In this document: positions 61,347-64,000 of the stretch, piece after piece
Numbering within the stretch: position 1 is the first letter of the stretch
Layout of the letters: every line of letters begins with the position of its first letter
Assembly (NCBI GenBank): GCA_002692725.1
Contig: NZLU01000063.1
Span: 124,001 to 188,000, forward strand
Source of the DNA: Ponticaulis sp.
Lineage (GTDB): Bacteria > Pseudomonadota > Alphaproteobacteria > Caulobacterales > Hyphomonadaceae
Length of the DNA stretch: 64,000 nt
Direction: 5' to 3'
Program-made: the position numbers and the translations under genes
The notes under the pieces: generated by a model
What the model was told of the DNA's origin: nothing
The model's input: only the letters and a program-made list of their open reading frames with translations
The model's database searches: none

Positions 61347-62095
61347 GCAGAAACCGCTTTCCAATCGGCGCTGAATTCCGCATGGCAGTCAGTCTGCGTA
61401 TTCTGAAAGCCGCGCTGGTGCCCTACATCCCTGACCAGATTACAGCGAGCGGCGAAACCCCAAATACCGCTCTTCCGCCGTCCAGCCCGGTTCGCAAGCA
61501 CGGGTTCGAGCATGACGTTCGCGCTGCGCTCCATCTGTTGTCGAACTTTGGCACGCTGTTTTGTGACGAGCCGATTTCACCACATATCCGCAGCCTCTCC
61601 CGACTTCGCGATCGATGGGCCCATCAACAAGAGCTGACCGAAGAGGATGTGACTCGTTTCTGCCGGATCGGAGCAGAATTGCTTGATATTCTCAGGCGTG
61701 ATCCGGAGGCGCGTGCGCTGCGACAGCTCACGACGCAGCCGGATGCTGAACTCGCAAATGAGATTGAATGGTTTCGTGAGAGAACCCACGGCGGTATTCT
61801 CACTTTTGAAGAGATGCAGGCCGAACTCGGTCTGGATGACGGAGTGCAGGATGCCGTGCGTCTGCATCGCGCCCTTATCTGGGATGCGGTTCTGTCTGTC
61901 ATGCTGAACGGGACACCGCTTTGCCTTCTGACCGTGCTATCGCGGCAAGACGCACCATCACCAGATGAAACAGGCCTGCCGGGGGCCTCATTCTGGTGGG
62001 TGCTGAACCTCCCCCATGATGCGCCCCTACCCATACGGCGCGCAGCCTGGAAAAGCTGGCATGCCGATCTTGCGGGTCCGGCACGGGATGCGTAG
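61343..62095 (+). CDS. HEPN-like protein of unknown function
   Basis: The frame starts at TTG 61343, overlapping the kinase stop by four bases; ATG 61382 is another possible start. The 250-residue protein has a helical N-terminal half with R89-D-R-W-A-H94 (SRLRDRWAHQQELTEEDVTRF), resembling the RX4-6H motif of HEPN ribonucleases of the Swt1-like type. The rest is helical and ends in a Trp-rich segment (SFWWVLNLPHDAPLP). The function is unknown, and RNA cleavage is only suggested by the motif. It lies between the histidine kinase and meaB. Confidence 0.5.
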   Translation: MSRNRFPIGAEFRMAVSLRILKAALVPYIPDQITASGETPNTALPPSSPVRKHGFEHDVRAALHLLSNFGTLFCDEPISPHIRSLSRLRDRWAHQQELTEEDVTRFCRIGAELLDILRRDPEARALRQLTTQPDAELANEIEWFRERTHGGILTFEEMQAELGLDDGVQDAVRLHRALIWDAVLSVMLNGTPLCLLTVLSRQDAPSPDETGLPGASFWWVLNLPHDAPLPIRRAAWKSWHADLAGPARDA

Positions 62096-62104
62096 GGAAG
62101 ACAG

Positions 62105-63064
62105 ATGAGTTTTGACCTTACTTCCCGCCGCGGCCTGGCACGCGCCATTACGCGCGTTGAAAGCCGTCGTGAGGATCATCAGAAAGAGGCGCGAGACTTC
62201 CTGGCATCCGTCATGTCAGATACGGGCAAGAGCCAGCGTATCGGCATTACAGGTGTGCCCGGCGTCGGCAAATCGACCTTCATTGATGCCTTTGGCAGTC
62301 TGCTGACCGAAATGGGGCATCGGGTGGCGGTGCTGGCGGTTGACCCGACCTCGCAACGGTCCGGCGGGTCTATTCTCGGTGACAAGACGCGCATGGCCCG
62401 GCTATCGGTCGATGAGAAGGCATTTGTCCGTCCCTCCCCGGCCGGCGATACGCTCGGCGGCGTGGCGCGGAAGACGCGGGAAAGTCTCCTGTTTTGCGAG
62501 GCGGCAGGCTATGACATCATTCTGGTTGAAACGGTCGGCGTCGGACAGTCTGAAACCGTTGTCGCGGGCATGGTAGATTTCTTTCTCGTCCTGATGCTGC
62601 CCAATGCCGGAGATGACCTTCAGGGCATCAAGAAGGGTGTTCTGGAAGTCGCCGACATGATCGCCGTCAACAAGGCCGATATTGATGAAGGCGCCGCCAA
62701 ACGCGCTCAGCGCCATTATCAGAACGCGCTTCACATTCTGGAGCCCGCTGACGAAAACTGGTCGCCGCCTGTGGTCACCTGTTCCGGCGCGACCGGAGAT
62801 GGCCTGGCCGAGTTATGGGAGACGATCCAGCTCCATACCCGCAAAACTAGCGAATCTGGTTCCCGCGACAAACGCCGCGCAGACCAGCAGATTTCCTGGA
62901 TGAATGAGCTCATTCAGGACGGCCTAATGGCCGCCTTTCGTCTTCATCCTGATGTCCAGGCAAGGCTCGCCGGATTGAAATCGGCTGTTGGCAAGGGCGA
63001 CATTCCGGCCTCAGTCGCGGCAGATCAATTGCTGGCCATTTTTGGTGTGAAGTCATTCGACTGA
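62105..63064 (+). CDS. meaB: Methylmalonyl-CoA mutase-associated GTPase MeaB
   Basis: The 319-residue protein is a G3E/SIMIBI P-loop GTPase with GVPGVGKSTF (Walker A), DPTSQRSGGSILGDKTRM, ETVGVGQSE (switch II) and NKADIDEG (NKxD). MeaB/ArgK loads and protects the cobalamin cofactor of methylmalonyl-CoA mutase (mutA-mutB at 48.8-53.9 kb). It follows the HEPN-like gene by nine bases. Confidence 0.95.
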   Translation: MSFDLTSRRGLARAITRVESRREDHQKEARDFLASVMSDTGKSQRIGITGVPGVGKSTFIDAFGSLLTEMGHRVAVLAVDPTSQRSGGSILGDKTRMARLSVDEKAFVRPSPAGDTLGGVARKTRESLLFCEAAGYDIILVETVGVGQSETVVAGMVDFFLVLMLPNAGDDLQGIKKGVLEVADMIAVNKADIDEGAAKRAQRHYQNALHILEPADENWSPPVVTCSGATGDGLAELWETIQLHTRKTSESGSRDKRRADQQISWMNELIQDGLMAAFRLHPDVQARLAGLKSAVGKGDIPASVAADQLLAIFGVKSFD

Positions 63065-63188
63065 AGCCGCATTTTTCGTCCTGCAGGCGAATTCAAACGT
63101 TCTCTTCCACGCTGTTTCCAACGATATCGGTTCACATCTCCGGCCATCGCAAAGCACAGCTTTGCTCACTCAATCTGGAGAGAACACC

Positions 63189-63416
63189 ATGATGAAATCT
63201 GTACTGATCGCCAGCCTGTCTGTGTTTGCGCTCGGACAAACGGCTATGGCCCTTCCGCACTCGCCGGCCAAATACCGCGCTTCTTTTGTTGATTCTGCAG
63301 GGGACGAAAATCTCGCTCAGGCAGACAGAGACGACGCTGAAGTCGCGCGCCGGTATGCTGATGCCGACATTGAGTCTCTTCGCTGTGCGGCTCACCACAA
63401 GCGCATCATCTGCTGA
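63189..63416 (+). CDS. Small secreted protein
   Basis: ATG 63189 follows a GGAGAG ribosome site. The 75-residue product has a signal peptide (ASLSVFALGQTAMA) and a charged mature part with two cysteines (SLRCAAHHKRIIC) at the end. I do not recognise a family; the C-terminal Cys/His cluster could bind metal or form a disulfide. A perfect hairpin follows. Confidence 0.65.
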   Translation: MMKSVLIASLSVFALGQTAMALPHSPAKYRASFVDSAGDENLAQADRDDAEVARRYADADIESLRCAAHHKRIIC

Positions 63417-63443
63417 CCCCTATTCTGTAAAATGGGAAACACA

Positions 63444-63470
63444 CTGCCGCAGCACATGATGCTGCGGCAG
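63444..63470. terminator. Bidirectional hairpin between convergent genes
   Basis: A perfect 11-bp stem CTGCCGCAGCA/TGCTGCGGCAG (63444-63454 with 63460-63470) with loop CATGA. It separates the small secreted protein gene from the TetR gene on the opposite strand. Confidence 0.7.
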
Positions 63471-63481
63471 GTCTGCCATGG

Positions 63482-64000
63482 TCAGCTTTTACCGTTTGGG
63501 TTCGACAGGGTTTCGAGCCCGCTGTGAAATAATTCCAGTGCCATCTCGCGTGTTCGACCGTCTGGACGGTCGAGCATTGCCTCCAGGCTGGGGCCGAACA
63601 GACCGATTCCCAACGCCATGGTAATCGACAGGAGAATTATGTCCTCGAGCCTGTCCAGCGGCACCCCCTCAGGACGAATTTTCTCGCGGATAACGGTGTT
63701 CACAGCCTCGCGTACGGACGTCAGGCGACGGGATTCATCGGTCAGCTCAAGCCAGGCAGCCAGCCGCGCAGCGCCTTTATCGTTGAACGCTTCGATCAGG
63801 AGATTGAACGCAAACCCCCTCGGAATTTCCGCGCCCTCTGGCATTTGCAACGCAAGAATTCGCTCTACGAGGTCTTCGATCATGCGCTCCATCAGGGCGG
63901 TATGCACGCCATGAATTGATCCGAAATGATGGAGAATGGTCGCATGAACCACGCTCGCCTCTTTGGCCACATCTGCCAGACGCAAGGATTGTGGGCCGTT
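63482..64000 (-). CDS. TetR family regulator (5' partial)
   Basis: The frame remains open to the end of the window, so the gene's start lies outside it. The visible part has the end of the TetR helix-turn-helix (QSLRLADVAKEASVVHATILHHFGSIHGVHTAL) and a helical ligand domain of about 140 residues. It reads toward the small secreted protein gene. The regulated genes are likely beyond the window's edge. Confidence 0.85.
   Translation of the reverse strand, partial: NGPQSLRLADVAKEASVVHATILHHFGSIHGVHTALMERMIEDLVERILALQMPEGAEIPRGFAFNLLIEAFNDKGAARLAAWLELTDESRRLTSVREAVNTVIREKIRPEGVPLDRLEDIILLSITMALGIGLFGPSLEAMLDRPDGRTREMALELFHSGLETLSNPNGKS

Overview
The window looks like the chromosome of a Hyphomonadaceae- or Caulobacter-like alphaproteobacterium (dimorphic, flagellated, marine type). 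The evidence is a SpmX-type polar muramidase, the cell-cycle kinase CckA directly downstream of fliQ-fliR-flhB, TTAACC (CtrA-type) half-sites before fliQ, a GTAC-N7-GTTC alphaproteobacterial SOS-like box before recA, and UrcA, DUF885 and TonB-receptor families common in that group. Most of the window is ordinary core chromosome. There is no rRNA, no CRISPR array and no recognisable transposase.

Layout. 0-6.4 kb: the end of an M23 endopeptidase, a SlyD-like prolyl isomerase, a decayed patch (GtrA remnant and a deleted acyltransferase copy), a GtrII-like membrane protein, the intact acyltransferase, and a divergent TetR/CPBP-protease pair sharing an operator-rich promoter. 6.6-14.6 kb: clpB, a TIR-DUF805 membrane protein, an NAD-dependent epimerase, a hipBA toxin-antitoxin module and ilvE. 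The hipBA module is bracketed by duplicated pieces of its two neighbours. 14.7-17.3 kb: a MarR / OmpR-type regulator / histidine kinase operon (PetP-PetR-like). 17.3-25 kb: LprI-like lipoprotein, spmX, mgtE, a thioesterase, an epoxide-hydrolase-like lipoprotein, tRNA-Leu(GAG), a short FliN, lipB and a GNAT. 25-34 kb: alaS, recA, cckA, flhB, fliR, fliQ, all on the minus strand. 34-42.8 kb: two DUF885 peptidase-like lipoproteins with urcA and a GST between them, a YbjN-like protein, glpK and a DUF3429 membrane protein. 42.8-45.3 kb: a small phage/GTA-like cassette (DUF2793 protein with seven 44-residue repeats, a 55-residue SH3-like protein, a holin-like protein). 45.3-48.6 kb: nitronate monooxygenase, a GAF protein, a small protein behind a Fur-like box, and a Sel1-repeat protein. 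48.8-53.9 kb: the methylmalonyl-CoA mutase operon, with two small secreted-protein genes between the subunit genes; its GTPase chaperone MeaB lies at 62.1 kb. 53.9-56 kb: LysR regulator divergent from a carboxymuconolactone-decarboxylase-like gene and a SnoaL-like gene whose Shine-Dalgarno site is paired in a perfect 11-bp stem. 56-64 kb: TonB receptor with RG-rich segments, AhpD-like protein, a divergent receiver/histidine-kinase pair, a HEPN-like protein, meaB, a small secreted protein and a truncated TetR gene.

Functional links. CckA feeds the CtrA phosphorelay that controls early flagellar genes in Caulobacter, and fliQRflhB sit beside it. MutA, MutB and MeaB convert methylmalonyl-CoA to succinyl-CoA. 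SpmX would place the cell-pole kinase machinery. The points most worth a second look are the scar around hipBA, the propeller/SH3/holin cassette, the Shine-Dalgarno-sequestering stem at 55.5 kb, the TIR-DUF805 fusion, and the acyltransferase copy with an exact 371-bp deletion between 7-bp repeats.
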